Assembly: GCF_900142565.1 (NCBI RefSeq)
Contig: NZ_FRBH01000001.1
Span: 248,001-312,000 of the forward strand
From: Chishuiella changwenlii
GTDB taxonomy: Bacteria > Bacteroidota > Bacteroidia > Flavobacteriales > Weeksellaceae
DNA length: 64,000 bases
Direction of reading: 5' to 3'
Part shown: piece after piece, positions 18,970 through 28,313 of the stretch
Layout of the letters: each line of letters begins with the position of its first letter
How positions within the stretch are numbered: position 1 is the first letter of the stretch
The notes under the pieces: model-generated
Databases searched by the model: none
Told to the model about the DNA's origin: nothing
The model's input: only the letters and a program-made list of their open reading frames with translations
Made by a program: the position numbers and the translations under genes

Positions 18970-19044
18970 CGGGGTGTAGCGTAGCCCGGTCATCGCGCCT
19001 GCTTTGGGAGCAGGAGGTCGCAGGTTCGAATCCTGCCACCCCGA
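18970..19044 (+). tRNA. tRNA-Pro(TGG), copy 3
   Basis: Third identical tRNA-Pro, at the end of the cluster and separated from the first two by tRNA-Arg and tRNA-Ser. Confidence 0.95.
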
Positions 19045-19065
19045 CTAAGGAAAAACTTAAAAATT

Positions 19066-19103
19066 TAAAGTCCTTTAATCATTTGATTAAAGGACTTTTT
19101 TTA
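19066..19103 (+). terminator. Terminator of the tRNA cluster
   Basis: A stem of about 14 bp (AAGTCCTTTAATCA and complement) is followed by a run of T, 20 bases after the last tRNA. Confidence 0.88.
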
Positions 19104-19167
19104 TTACTACTCCTATCATAATAATGAAATCTTATAAGTATTTTTATAATACATCAATCAAGATAAC

Positions 19168-19740
19168 ATGAGAGATTTACAGAAGATAGATATTGATCTA
19201 TTTCAACAATTAACAGATGAAGAATTTATTGAAATAAGAAAGAGTTTTCAGTATACCAAGTATCATAAATCAGAATTCTTGATAAATGAAAACGAAGAGG
19301 TTGAATACATCTACTTTATTTTTTCTGGGTTAGTAAAACTTTCTTATGTGACTAAAGACGTAAAAGAACACATAGTATCTTTTGCTTATGAAGGTTGGTG
19401 GGAAACAGATTTTAAAGCCTTTTACAAGCAAACAAAAGCAACATTAACATTACAATGTTTAGAAGATTCTGAAATTTATAAGATAAGTTATAAAGACTAC
19501 TTTCATATTTTAGAAAAATATCCATTATCTAATTATTTCTTAGATAAGTCTATTAACGGGCATATTGCCAATCAAAGACGAATCTTATCTTTACTTACGC
19601 TATCGCCTAAAGACAGATACGAACAATTTATAAAGCTATACCCGTCACTTCTTAATAGGATTTCAAAATCTATACTTTCTTTATATCTTGGTGTTTCTAG
19701 GGAAACGCTTAGTAGATTATATAATCAACATAAAAAATAA
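19168..19740 (+). CDS. Crp/Fnr-family transcriptional regulator
   Basis: This 190-residue protein has an N-terminal cyclic-nucleotide-binding-like beta-roll (about 25-115: EVEYIYFIFSGLVKLSYVTK) and a C-terminal helix-turn-helix (SILSLYLGVSRETLSRLYNQ, about 167-187). The Arg and Glu residues needed for cAMP binding are not evident and there is no cysteine cluster, so the ligand is unknown, as in most Bacteroidota members of the family. It lies just upstream of a RidA-family gene in the same direction, which may be its target or operon partner. Confidence 0.88.
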   Translation: MRDLQKIDIDLFQQLTDEEFIEIRKSFQYTKYHKSEFLINENEEVEYIYFIFSGLVKLSYVTKDVKEHIVSFAYEGWWETDFKAFYKQTKATLTLQCLEDSEIYKISYKDYFHILEKYPLSNYFLDKSINGHIANQRRILSLLTLSPKDRYEQFIKLYPSLLNRISKSILSLYLGVSRETLSRLYNQHKK

Positions 19741-19812
19741 AAGTGATTTCGGTCACAGCACTTTTCCATTTACTTGTTAGAATTTTGTTTTTATAAATTA
19801 AAACAATACAAG

Positions 19813-20202
19813 ATGGAAAAAAATATTATTAATCCTTGGACATGGCAAGATGCAAGAAACTATGTACAAGCTGTTGAAGTAAAAAATGTTGAAGGCACTC
19901 TTTATATTTCTGGTCAGACTGCTATTAATGATGAAGGAGTTTCTAGTGAAGAAGATATGCGTTCACAACTTATACATACCATTCAGAATTTAGAGAAAGT
20001 AATCTCTGAAACAAAATATGAATTGAAAAATATTGTACGCTTAAATATTTATACAACATCTAATCCAGAGCTTTTTGAAAACTTTGATATTATACAAGAT
20101 TGGATTAGTAAAAATCAGATAAAACAAGCTTCTACTGTAATGGAAGTTCATCAACTTTTTGATTCTTTGAAAGTTGAATTAGAAGCAACTGTTGTAAGAT
20201 AA
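19813..20202 (+). CDS. RidA/YjgF-family protein
   Basis: The 129-residue Rid-family protein spans from LYISGQTAINDEG through NIVRLNIYTT to STVMEVHQLFDSLKVELEATVV. Family members deaminate reactive enamine/imine intermediates. The catalytic arginine of RidA proper normally sits in an R-x-Q/E context near residue 105; here the aligned stretch reads KQASTVMEV, lacking a clear Arg, so this may be a Rid1-7-type paralogue without imine deaminase activity. I start at ATG 19813; a frame extension to 19774 adds residues absent from the family. Confidence 0.85.
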   Translation: MEKNIINPWTWQDARNYVQAVEVKNVEGTLYISGQTAINDEGVSSEEDMRSQLIHTIQNLEKVISETKYELKNIVRLNIYTTSNPELFENFDIIQDWISKNQIKQASTVMEVHQLFDSLKVELEATVVR

Positions 20203-20207
20203 TATGA

Positions 20208-20246
20208 TAATACGTCTAGTTGTAATTTCAAGTAGACGTGTTTTTA
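20208..20246 (+). terminator. Terminator after the RidA-family gene
   Basis: A 7-bp stem ACGTCTA/TAGACGT, extended by a few further pairs, is followed by TTTTT. Confidence 0.75.
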
Positions 20247-20389
20247 CTAAAAATCATTTTAAAGAATTAAAACCCGCTGAATAATCAACGAATAGTGAAT
20301 ATTAAAAGCTATTTTCTCAAGCAATTTTAAATAAAAAAATAAACAAGAAATATCTATTAATTAAGTGATATTTTTTCTAAATTGCCCCA

Positions 20390-21304
20390 ATGAATCAATG
20401 CATTTTAGGGAAGAAAGAATCATCAGTATCATATATTTTTGCTTTAGTATTTATATTGTTGATGATTGCAGTAGCAGTACTATTTAAAGATCGTGAAATT
20501 ATTTTACCAGAAGTCGCAGCTTTAACAGTTGGTATTTTTACATTTAGAGAAGATAAATGGATTCAGCGTCCTTTTCATATCTTTTTACTTCCGTCTATTA
20601 CTGCTATACTAGGGTTTGGTATTAATTTTTTACCAATTCTATTTTCTTTAAAATTATTGATTGTTTTAATTGGAATGTTACTTACGTTACGATTATTTAA
20701 AAGTCAATTGGCTCCAGCATTAGCAACTGGGTTATTACCTATTGTTACCAATGCGCACTCTTTTTTATTCTTATTTGCAATTTTTGCTTTTGTATTGGTA
20801 CTTTATTGTCTTATAAAAGTATTAAAAATAAAACCTATTGAGGATTCTGTTCCTATCATATACATTAGTCATAACAGATGGTTAATAGCTATCTGTGTCA
20901 TTTGGTTTTTAATTGCTTACTTTTTAGATTATGTGTATTATTCTGCAATTCCTCCTGTAATTGTAATTGCATTTGAATCTTTAAATCACCCCTCATTAAA
21001 ATTAAATGTTCGTTTAAAGCGTATCTTAGCTTTAACTGGAGCAAGTCTTATAGGTTGTTTAACTATACAATATTTAGATAATCTAATTCTAGCAGGATTA
21101 ATTGATTTACTTTTGGTAGCTGTTCTTTTAAAAGTTATGAATTTACGTTTACCTCCAGCATTTGCAATGGTACTTTTACCAATGATAATGCCCAAAGAAA
21201 CAATTCTTCACTTGACACTAGCTACATTTCTAATGTCAACTTATTTTATGATTGGAATTTACATTATTCAGAAGAAGAAATACCCAAATCCTATTGATTT
21301 ATAA
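20390..21304 (+). CDS. Multipass membrane protein with two-fold internal repeat
   Basis: The 304-residue protein has about ten hydrophobic segments. The two halves look related: a loop proline-rich strand (ILPEVAALTVGIF; AIPPVIVIAFESL) is followed by pairs of helices and by LAPALATGLLPIVTNAHSF in half one and LPPAFAMVLLPMIMPKETI in half two. This suggests an inverted- or direct-repeat transporter fold; HPP-family membrane proteins are a possible relative, but I cannot assign a family or substrate. It lies alone between a terminator and the thioredoxin-like gene. A TAAATTG box just upstream is one base short of the usual promoter element. Confidence 0.7.
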   Translation: MNQCILGKKESSVSYIFALVFILLMIAVAVLFKDREIILPEVAALTVGIFTFREDKWIQRPFHIFLLPSITAILGFGINFLPILFSLKLLIVLIGMLLTLRLFKSQLAPALATGLLPIVTNAHSFLFLFAIFAFVLVLYCLIKVLKIKPIEDSVPIIYISHNRWLIAICVIWFLIAYFLDYVYYSAIPPVIVIAFESLNHPSLKLNVRLKRILALTGASLIGCLTIQYLDNLILAGLIDLLLVAVLLKVMNLRLPPAFAMVLLPMIMPKETILHLTLATFLMSTYFMIGIYIIQKKKYPNPIDL

Positions 21305-21335
21305 TTAAGATAACATTCGTGCATCATTTTTTTAT

Positions 21336-21343
21336 TAAATTTG
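21336..21343 (+). promoter_or_regulatory. Candidate -7 box for the thioredoxin-fold protein gene
   Basis: TAAATTTG lies 25 bases before the ATG at 21369. No convincing TTTG is visible at -33. Confidence 0.45.
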
Positions 21344-21368
21344 CATATAAACCAACTCTTAACTATCA

Positions 21369-22541
21369 ATGAAAAAAATTATTACTCTCTCTACAATGTT
21401 TTTTGTATCAATATTATTTGGACAAGGCATTAAATTTGAAAAAACAACATTTAATGAAACTTTAAAAAAAGCTAAAGAAGAAAATAAGTTAGTTTTTTTA
21501 GATGCGTATACAACATGGTGTGGTCCATGTAGAATAATGGATGAAAATATTTTTCCTTTAGAAAATATTGGTAACTTTTATAATTCCAATTTTATTAATT
21601 TAAAAATTGATGCCGAAAAAGGTGAAGGTATTGATATTGTTAAAAAATATAATATTAGTGGATATCCAACTCTTTTATTTATTAATGGAAATGGAGAGGA
21701 AATTTACAGAAGTCATGGAGGCGATAATGAAGAAGATTTCATAAAATTAGGTGAAAATGCATTGAATCCTTCTAACAATTTAAAATTACTTAAACAAAAA
21801 TATGATGATGGAGATAGAAGTTCAGAATTATTATTAAAATTAGGAAGTTCAATTTATAATACAGATATTAAATTAGCTGAACAAATAGCTAAGATGTATT
21901 TTGAAAAACATCTAGGAAAAAAATTATTAGATGATGAATTACATTTTCTATATAAAATTAGTTACCACTCGAAATCTCTTGTTTTAATCCCAATTTTAAA
22001 AGATAAAAAAGAGGAAATAGATGCTGAATTTGGAAAAGGATATACAGATAATCAAATCTATGAAATTAAACTAAAAAACGCAAAAGATTCTTCTTATAAT
22101 ACAGAAAGTTCTTCTTATGATTATACTAAATTAAAGTCTATATATCTTGGTTTTATGGATGAAAAAGATGCTAATTTGAACATTGGAAGAATAAATTTAG
22201 AAGAAACTTTAAATAAAAAAGATTATAAAACATATGAGAAATTAGCTTTAGAAATTTATAAAGATTACTCAGAAGTCGATCCAATGGAATTGAATCAAGT
22301 TTCTTGGATGTTCTATACATATGTTTCTGACAAAAATTCCTTAAACAAAGCTATAGAATGGGCTAATGCTTCTCTTAAAAAAAATGAAAATCCTTCTAAT
22401 ACATATATAATAGCTAATCTTTATAATAAAATAGGAGATAAAAGAAATGCAAAAATCTGGATAATTAAATCAATAGATTTAATTAAAGTATCTGGACAAG
22501 AGTTTCCTGCAGCACAAAAATTATTAGATTCATTAAATTAA
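21369..22541 (+). CDS. Secreted thioredoxin-fold protein with helical C-terminal region
   Basis: The 390-residue product has a signal peptide (MKKIITLSTMFFVSILFGQ) and an N-terminal thioredoxin domain with active-site Cys51-Gly-Pro-Cys54 and the cis-proline segment SGYPTLLFING. Such periplasmic proteins reduce or isomerise disulfides. The rest (about 150-390) is helical and ends with TPR-like repeats (NTYIIANLYNKIGDKRNAKIW), a frequent partner-binding arrangement in Bacteroidota. Its substrate is unknown. A shared bidirectional terminator separates it from the convergent gene. Confidence 0.85.
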   Translation: MKKIITLSTMFFVSILFGQGIKFEKTTFNETLKKAKEENKLVFLDAYTTWCGPCRIMDENIFPLENIGNFYNSNFINLKIDAEKGEGIDIVKKYNISGYPTLLFINGNGEEIYRSHGGDNEEDFIKLGENALNPSNNLKLLKQKYDDGDRSSELLLKLGSSIYNTDIKLAEQIAKMYFEKHLGKKLLDDELHFLYKISYHSKSLVLIPILKDKKEEIDAEFGKGYTDNQIYEIKLKNAKDSSYNTESSSYDYTKLKSIYLGFMDEKDANLNIGRINLEETLNKKDYKTYEKLALEIYKDYSEVDPMELNQVSWMFYTYVSDKNSLNKAIEWANASLKKNENPSNTYIIANLYNKIGDKRNAKIWIIKSIDLIKVSGQEFPAAQKLLDSLN

Positions 22542-22549
22542 CTTAACTA

Positions 22550-22588
22550 TAAAAAAGCTTTGTAAGATTATTTTACAAAGCTTTTTTA
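22550..22588. terminator. Bidirectional terminator between convergent genes
   Basis: The stem AAAAAAGCTTTGTAA with its complement has a 6-nt loop. A tracts on one side and T tracts on the other let it act in both directions. Confidence 0.85.
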
Positions 22589-22591
22589 TAA

Positions 22592-23713
22592 TTATTTGGT
22601 ATAAATCTTTGATAATTCCTTCGGATTTTGATATAAATAATATAAAAGATTACTTAAGTCTTCTAGGGTATTTCCACCAAAATTATTATTATCACTTTCA
22701 AAAGTATTTTTAAGCTTAGAAAATGTTTTATCAGAATTTTTCTTGAATTTTGTTTTAGCTAATTCTTCTTTGGTTTTATTTAAACTATCATAATAAACTG
22801 ATAAGTTATCTACGTGATTAATGAAATTATACGTCTCATTTGCCACAAAGTAATTAAGTAATATTTTTTCTTTGTCAGAAACTTTTAAATCTTGAATAGT
22901 TTGTGCTTCACTTCCTAACCATTGAAATGCTTCAAGACCAATAGTTGCTGCATTTTTTGTTACAATCATCATTGGAATAGGCTCTGCATTTGCAATTTTA
23001 TTACGTTTAAAATCTGTTAATTCATTTAAACTAGATACATCACCTGGATTAGGAATAAGACAAACTAAGTTGTAATCGCACTCATTTCCTAAACTAGCTA
23101 TTTTTTCTATTTCAGTTAATACATCATTAGGAGTATCATTGTTTAAATTATCAAAGTTTATAAAATAATTATCTTGATAGCTTTCTTTAAAAGCAGCTAA
23201 ATCTTTATAGTTTTTTTTCTCTGTATTCCATATTAAGTTGAAATTGAAAGCGTAAACATTTACAGTTTGTATGGCTTTACTGTCTGGTTTTTCATCTACA
23301 AATTTTTTATACAATTCTATTTTAGGTGATGAAGTATCATAATCTGTCAATAACGTATAAATAAAACGATATTCTGTAGGTACTTGGTTATTTGTAATTG
23401 TTGTTTTATATTTTTTCTCGATTGCATTTTTAAACTTTTCTTGATATTCTATAAAGTATGATTTTTTAGTATCATTCATCATAAAATACACTTCTAAAGC
23501 AGATATTAAAGCAATCTTCTTTCCTAACTCATTGTCATTTGACAGTAAGTATTTCTCGAACGTAGCGTACTCAATTCCTTTTTCTTGTGTTTTAGATAGT
23601 GTTGTATCATCTGAATAGTAATTAAATGGTAAAGAGTATAAGAATGGTCCATCTGCAAATAATTGGATAGGGAATATCACGACCAATATGATTACTAAAA
23701 AGTATTTTTTCAT
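22592..23713 (-). CDS. Secreted protein of unknown function
   Basis: The 373-residue product has an N-terminal signal peptide (YFLVIILVVIFPIQLFADG). The mature part is polar, mostly helical and rich in N, K and D, with no cysteine motif or catalytic signature that I recognise. It resembles helical scaffold proteins rather than enzymes. It converges with the thioredoxin-fold gene and shares its terminator. No family assigned. Confidence 0.6.
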   Translation of the reverse strand: MKKYFLVIILVVIFPIQLFADGPFLYSLPFNYYSDDTTLSKTQEKGIEYATFEKYLLSNDNELGKKIALISALEVYFMMNDTKKSYFIEYQEKFKNAIEKKYKTTITNNQVPTEYRFIYTLLTDYDTSSPKIELYKKFVDEKPDSKAIQTVNVYAFNFNLIWNTEKKNYKDLAAFKESYQDNYFINFDNLNNDTPNDVLTEIEKIASLGNECDYNLVCLIPNPGDVSSLNELTDFKRNKIANAEPIPMMIVTKNAATIGLEAFQWLGSEAQTIQDLKVSDKEKILLNYFVANETYNFINHVDNLSVYYDSLNKTKEELAKTKFKKNSDKTFSKLKNTFESDNNNFGGNTLEDLSNLLYYLYQNPKELSKIYTK

Positions 23714-23877
23714 TTCTAAAAATTATAAAATTGCTTAATAAAATTAATGCTTTTTTATCAAATAAGTATTTTTTTTAACTTAATACTGAATTCTAATTAA
23801 TTAAAATAGTGTAAACTATTATAAATTTTTATATTTTTCAGAAAAATTTATAAATAATATAACATATATACTATTAA

Positions 23878-25308
23878 GTGGATCAAAAAGAAGTTATTGA
23901 AGAAAAACAGTTGAAAAGAGGATTGAGCAATCGCCATATTCAATTAATTGCTTTAGGTGGAGCAATTGGAACTGGATTATTTTTAGGAATTGGACCTGCT
24001 GCTGTACTTGCAGGACCCGCAGTTATCTTAGGATATGCTATTGCTGGTATTATTGCATTTTTTATTATGCGCCAATTAGGAGAAATGGTTGTTAACGAAC
24101 CTGTATCGGGAAGTTTTAGTCATTTTGCTTATAAATATTGGGGATCTTTTCCTGGATTTGCTTCTGGATGGAATTATTGGATTTTATACATTCTTGTAAG
24201 TATGTCAGAATTAACCGCAATTGGAATATATGTACAATTTTGGTGGCCAGAAATTCCTTTATGGGCTTCTAGTCTATTCTTTTTTATTGTAATTAATTTA
24301 CTTAATCTTGCCTCTGTAAAAGTATATGGAGAAGCTGAATTTTGGTTTTCGATTATAAAAGTGGTTGCAATTTTAGCAATGATTATTTTCGGAGTTTATT
24401 TATTATTTAGTGGAACTGGTGGAGAGCAAGCTACTATTAACAATTTATGGAATAATGGTGGATTTTTTCCTAAAGGTATTTTATCTGGAAATAGTGAAAG
24501 TGGATTTAAAGGATTACTCGCAGCAATGGCATTAATCATGTTCTCTTTTGGTGGATTAGAATTAATAGGGATTACTGCTGCAGAAGCAGAAAATCCGGAA
24601 AAAAATATTCCGAAAGCAACTAATCAAGTTATTTATAGAATTTTAATATTTTATGTTGGTGCTTTAGTTATCCTTTTTTCTTTATCTCCATGGGAAACAA
24701 TTACAGATAAAAGTAGTCCATTTGTAATGGTATTTAATAACCTTAATACAATAGATGTTAATTTATTTGGACAAACAGTCGCTTTTTCTAAAATAATTGC
24801 AAATGCTTTAAATCTCATTGTATTAACTGCTGCATTATCAGTTTACAATAGTTCTGTATATAGTAATAGTAGAATGTTATATGGTTTAGCCGAACAAGGA
24901 AATGCACCAAGTTTTTTAAAGAAATTAAATAAAAACTATGTTCCAGTAATGGCTATTTTAGTTTCTTCTTTATTTGCAGCGATATGTATTGTTATTAATA
25001 AAGTTATTCCAGAAAGTGCTTTCGAAATATTAATGTCTCTAGTAGTTTCAACGTTAGTTCTTAATTGGATGATGATTTCGTTTACACATCTTAAATACAG
25101 AAAACAAAAAAGTATAGAAAATGTAAAAACATTATTCCCTTCTTTTATGTATCCTATAAGTAATTACATTAGTATTTTATTTTTAATCGGAATTTTAGTG
25201 ATTATGTGGTTTACTGGATTAAAAATGTCTGTAGAATTAATCCCTATTTGGATTTTAATTCTCTATGTATCTTACTTAGCAGTAAACGCAAATAAAAAAA
25301 AAGAGTAA
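23878..25308 (+). CDS. Amino-acid permease (APC superfamily, AAT/AroP-like)
   Basis: The 476-residue transporter has 12 predicted membrane helices. The consensus first-helix motif IALGGAIGTGLFLGIG (residues about 25-40) marks the amino acid transporter subfamily of the APC superfamily, which imports amino acids with protons. The segment FSFGGLELIGITAAEAENPEKNIPKA near 225-250 is typical of AroP/LysP/ProY relatives. Substrate cannot be fixed. Translation starts with GTG at 23878 (the N-terminus DQKEVIEEKQLKRGLSNRHIQ fits the family); no ATG is available upstream in frame before A+T-rich sequence. A terminator follows. Confidence 0.92.
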   Translation: MDQKEVIEEKQLKRGLSNRHIQLIALGGAIGTGLFLGIGPAAVLAGPAVILGYAIAGIIAFFIMRQLGEMVVNEPVSGSFSHFAYKYWGSFPGFASGWNYWILYILVSMSELTAIGIYVQFWWPEIPLWASSLFFFIVINLLNLASVKVYGEAEFWFSIIKVVAILAMIIFGVYLLFSGTGGEQATINNLWNNGGFFPKGILSGNSESGFKGLLAAMALIMFSFGGLELIGITAAEAENPEKNIPKATNQVIYRILIFYVGALVILFSLSPWETITDKSSPFVMVFNNLNTIDVNLFGQTVAFSKIIANALNLIVLTAALSVYNSSVYSNSRMLYGLAEQGNAPSFLKKLNKNYVPVMAILVSSLFAAICIVINKVIPESAFEILMSLVVSTLVLNWMMISFTHLKYRKQKSIENVKTLFPSFMYPISNYISILFLIGILVIMWFTGLKMSVELIPIWILILYVSYLAVNANKKKE

Positions 25309-25329
25309 TTAAATATTAATATAGAATTT

Positions 25330-25367
25330 ATAAAACGTCCTGAGTTAAATTAGGACGTTTTTTTATG
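25330..25367 (+). terminator. Terminator after the permease
   Basis: The stem AAACGTCCT with complement AGGACGTTT is followed by a T run. Confidence 0.88.
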
Positions 25368-25496
25368 ATAATAGAAAACGAATTTTGTTAAAATTAGAAT
25401 CAAATAATTTTAGAATTACACGCTGTTTTTTAGTTTTTTTTATCATAAAATCTAATCAAACTTTTTTATATTTATAATAAGATAAATCAACCAGAA

Positions 25497-27101
25497 ATGG
25501 ATAAAAAATATTTAAGATCGTTAATTTTTAGACATCTTGACGGACTTGTTACAGCGCCAGTTTTACATCATTTGGCTAAAAAAGGTGTTTTACATTACAT
25601 TGTAGAAAAGAAAACTCTTTCATTATCAGATTTAACTGAAGAATTCCAAGCAAATGAAGGATATTTAAATGTTGCACTTCGTGTTTTAGCTTCTCAGAAT
25701 ATGCTAGAGTATCATGTTGATAACGAAACAAATTTAGTAGAAATAAAAACAAATAAATATTCGGATAGAGCATTTACAAACATTGATATTTACAATGATC
25801 TTGCGATTTTTCTTGCAGAGGAAGAAGTATTAAAACAAACAGATTTTTCTGATGAATTCTGTAAAAAATGGGTAAAGTTATTCGACGAATATAAATCGTA
25901 TCTTAATACAAGTAATAATATAGATACACAAGAAAAGCCTTTACATTTTCAGATTTGTAAACATATAGAAGGTGTTTTAGTTGGACCTATAATTGTTAGA
26001 ATGGGTATGAGTGGCTTATTTCATAAATATTTTATGGAAGCCTCTTTTAGTGCAGATGAATTTCATAAAAATCCGCAGTCATTTGAGAAAGTATTAGAAC
26101 GTTTAGTACAATTAGGTTGGTTTTTAAAACACGATAAGAATTATAAATTTACAGAAGTTGGTCTATTTTTCGCAAGACGAGCTACTTCTTATGGAGTAAC
26201 CGTTTCTTATTTACCAACTTTATCAAAATTAAATGATTTATTATTTGGTTCTGCTACAAAATTAAGAGAGATTTCTGAAGGAGAAGACGAAGAACATGTA
26301 AATAGAGAGATGAATGTTTGGGGAAGCGGAGGCGCACATTCTACCTATTTTAAAGTTGTTGATGAATTTATTATCGATATTTTTAATCGTCCTATTGAAG
26401 AGCAACCAAAAGGAATTTTAGATATGGGATGTGGTAATGGCGCTTTATTACAGCATTTGTATGATGTAATTGAAAGACAAACACTACGTGGAAAACATTT
26501 AGACGAATATCCTTTATTTTTAGTAGGTGCAGATTACAATCAAGCAGCATTAAAAGTTACACGTGCAAATCTTATTAAAAATGATATTTGGGCAAAAGTA
26601 ATTTGGGGAGATATTGGAGATCCTGAACGCTTAGCAAAAGATTTAAGAGAAGATTATGCTATTGAGTTAGCTGACTTATTAAATATAAGAACTTTCTTGG
26701 ACCATAACAGAATTTGGGAAGATGTACAAGATGTAAAAACAAATAAAATAAGCACTTCTACTGGAGCTTTTGCTTTTAGAGGAAAGCGTTTGTCTAATAA
26801 TGATGTTGAACAAAACTTGTTAAATCATCTAAAAAAATGGAGTCCATATGTTGATAAATATGGTTTATTATTAATAGAATTACACACTATATCTCCAAGC
26901 TTAACAGCAAAAAATTTAGGTAATACCGCTGCTACAGCTTATGATGCAACACATGGTTTCTCGGATCAATATATTTTAGAAGTTGACGTATTTCATAAAA
27001 TTTGCAAAGAAACTGGATTAATTCCAGATCGATCACTTTTCAAAAAATATCCAAATAATGAACTTGCAACTGTAAGTATCAATTTACTTAAAAAGAAATA
27101 A
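25497..27101 (+). CDS. SAM-dependent methyltransferase with two winged-helix-like domains
   Basis: The 534-residue protein has a class I methyltransferase SAM motif GILDMGCGNGALL near residues 305-317, an acidic ribose-binding segment (VGADYNQAAL) and WGDIGD. The first 230 residues contain two related helical/winged-helix units: LRSLIFRHLDGLVTAPVLHH near 6-25 and FQICKHIEGVLVGPIIVRMG near 152-171. This is the arrangement of plant-type O-methyltransferase dimerisation domains in duplicate. Stand-alone enzymes of this shape occur in secondary or lipid metabolism, but no biosynthetic neighbours are present, so the substrate is unknown. A good terminator follows. Confidence 0.78.
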   Translation: MDKKYLRSLIFRHLDGLVTAPVLHHLAKKGVLHYIVEKKTLSLSDLTEEFQANEGYLNVALRVLASQNMLEYHVDNETNLVEIKTNKYSDRAFTNIDIYNDLAIFLAEEEVLKQTDFSDEFCKKWVKLFDEYKSYLNTSNNIDTQEKPLHFQICKHIEGVLVGPIIVRMGMSGLFHKYFMEASFSADEFHKNPQSFEKVLERLVQLGWFLKHDKNYKFTEVGLFFARRATSYGVTVSYLPTLSKLNDLLFGSATKLREISEGEDEEHVNREMNVWGSGGAHSTYFKVVDEFIIDIFNRPIEEQPKGILDMGCGNGALLQHLYDVIERQTLRGKHLDEYPLFLVGADYNQAALKVTRANLIKNDIWAKVIWGDIGDPERLAKDLREDYAIELADLLNIRTFLDHNRIWEDVQDVKTNKISTSTGAFAFRGKRLSNNDVEQNLLNHLKKWSPYVDKYGLLLIELHTISPSLTAKNLGNTAATAYDATHGFSDQYILEVDVFHKICKETGLIPDRSLFKKYPNNELATVSINLLKKK

Positions 27102-27117
27102 GTCGTTATTTTAAAAT

Positions 27118-27157
27118 AGAAATAGAGCTATCCAATAAGGATAGCTCTATTTGTTTA
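27118..27157 (+). terminator. Terminator after the methyltransferase
   Basis: A 14-bp stem (AAATAGAGCTATCC and complement) with a short loop is followed by TTTGTTT. Confidence 0.85.
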
Positions 27158-27235
27158 TAACCTTTCTACAAATCAGAATCCACTCAGAATAATCAAAAAT
27201 TGTAGTTATTTAAACTTTTTTAAATAATTGTAATG

Positions 27236-27274
27236 CACAAAAAAAGAGAGCATCCAAAATGGACACCCTCATTT
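27236..27274 (-). terminator. Terminator after the coiled-coil gene
   Basis: On the minus strand an 11-bp stem with several G-U pairs (GAGGGTGTCCA and TGGATGCTCTC) is followed by a run of seven T. Confidence 0.75.
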
Positions 27275-27296
27275 TTATTTTATTATTTAAAACGAA

Positions 27297-28313
27297 TTAT
27301 CTTAAAGCAATCTTAGCTTGACTAATTTTAAATCCGTTTTCGTAAACATTAAATGTATAAACACCTTTTTGGAAAGTTTCATTTTCCCAATCGAATGTTA
27401 AGTTTTTAGTTTGACCATTTGTATAATCAAAAGAAATTGCATCAGAAAAATTAGCTGTATCACCAGATCTTAATTCAATTTGTCCTCCTTTTGCATTTCC
27501 GTAGCTTCCTAATGTTCCATCTGGATTATAAATTGCTACGTATAATTTTTTGTTTCCAGACTCTGTTCTAGAGTTTCTATCAACGTCAAAAGAAACACGA
27601 ATTTTATCAATTCTTTTAGCACGAGTTTTCTCAACTTCTTTTCCACTATTTCTAACTCTAATACCAGTTATTTGTTGATTAGAAACAGATAAAGTAGAAC
27701 TTAATTCGTTTATTTTAGTTTTATTGATTGCGTTGTCTTTAGAACGAATATTTTTTTCTGATTCGTAATTATAAGTCAACTCTTTATTGTTTTCTCTTAA
27801 ATTACTATTATCTGAAGTTAATGCTGCATTTTGACTATTTAATTCGTTTACATTACGGACTAAAATTGCATTTTCTTTTTGTAAACGAGCTACTTCAGTT
27901 TTGTAATTTTTAACACTTCCTTCTAGATCATTAATCATTTTTCTAGCACGGTTCATTTCTTCTGCCGTTGGATTGTCTTTGTCTAAAATTTCTTGAATAT
28001 CTTGATTCTTTAACTGAATCATTTTTTCTTTATCGCTTAATAAGTTATTGCGATCCTCAATTCTAGCTTTGTATTGTGAATAATCATTCAGAATAGAATC
28101 ATATTGTTTACGAATTTGGTCTTTCTGAGCAGTTTCATTTTTTAAAATATCAGAGTTTAATGATTCATTTTTCTCTAATGTCCCTATTTGATTCGCTTGA
28201 TAAATATTATACCCTATACTACCTGCTAATAATACTCCTACTAATGCTAAGGGTAGTATTAAACCACCTTTACCATTATTTGACGGTTGATTGTTTTGTT
28301 GTGATTCTTGCAT
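27297..28313 (-). CDS. Membrane-anchored coiled-coil protein
   Basis: The 338-residue protein has a short cytoplasmic N-terminus, one transmembrane segment (GLILPLALVGVLLAGSIGYNI, residues about 16-37), a long heptad-rich coiled coil (about 40-210), and a C-terminal beta-sandwich-like domain (about 225-338: KIRVSFDVDRNSRTESGNKKLYVAIYNPDG). It probably acts as an envelope spacer or scaffold with the C-terminal domain outside the cytoplasm. I do not recognise a named family; general sequence annotation often mistakes such coiled coils for chromosome-segregation proteins. Confidence 0.7.
   Translation of the reverse strand: MQESQQNNQPSNNGKGGLILPLALVGVLLAGSIGYNIYQANQIGTLEKNESLNSDILKNETAQKDQIRKQYDSILNDYSQYKARIEDRNNLLSDKEKMIQLKNQDIQEILDKDNPTAEEMNRARKMINDLEGSVKNYKTEVARLQKENAILVRNVNELNSQNAALTSDNSNLRENNKELTYNYESEKNIRSKDNAINKTKINELSSTLSVSNQQITGIRVRNSGKEVEKTRAKRIDKIRVSFDVDRNSRTESGNKKLYVAIYNPDGTLGSYGNAKGGQIELRSGDTANFSDAISFDYTNGQTKNLTFDWENETFQKGVYTFNVYENGFKISQAKIALR

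Noticed and set aside
18864-19121. Open frame across the tRNA cluster
   Set aside because: It lies across tRNA-Ser, tRNA-Pro and the terminator; composition and position mark it as chance.
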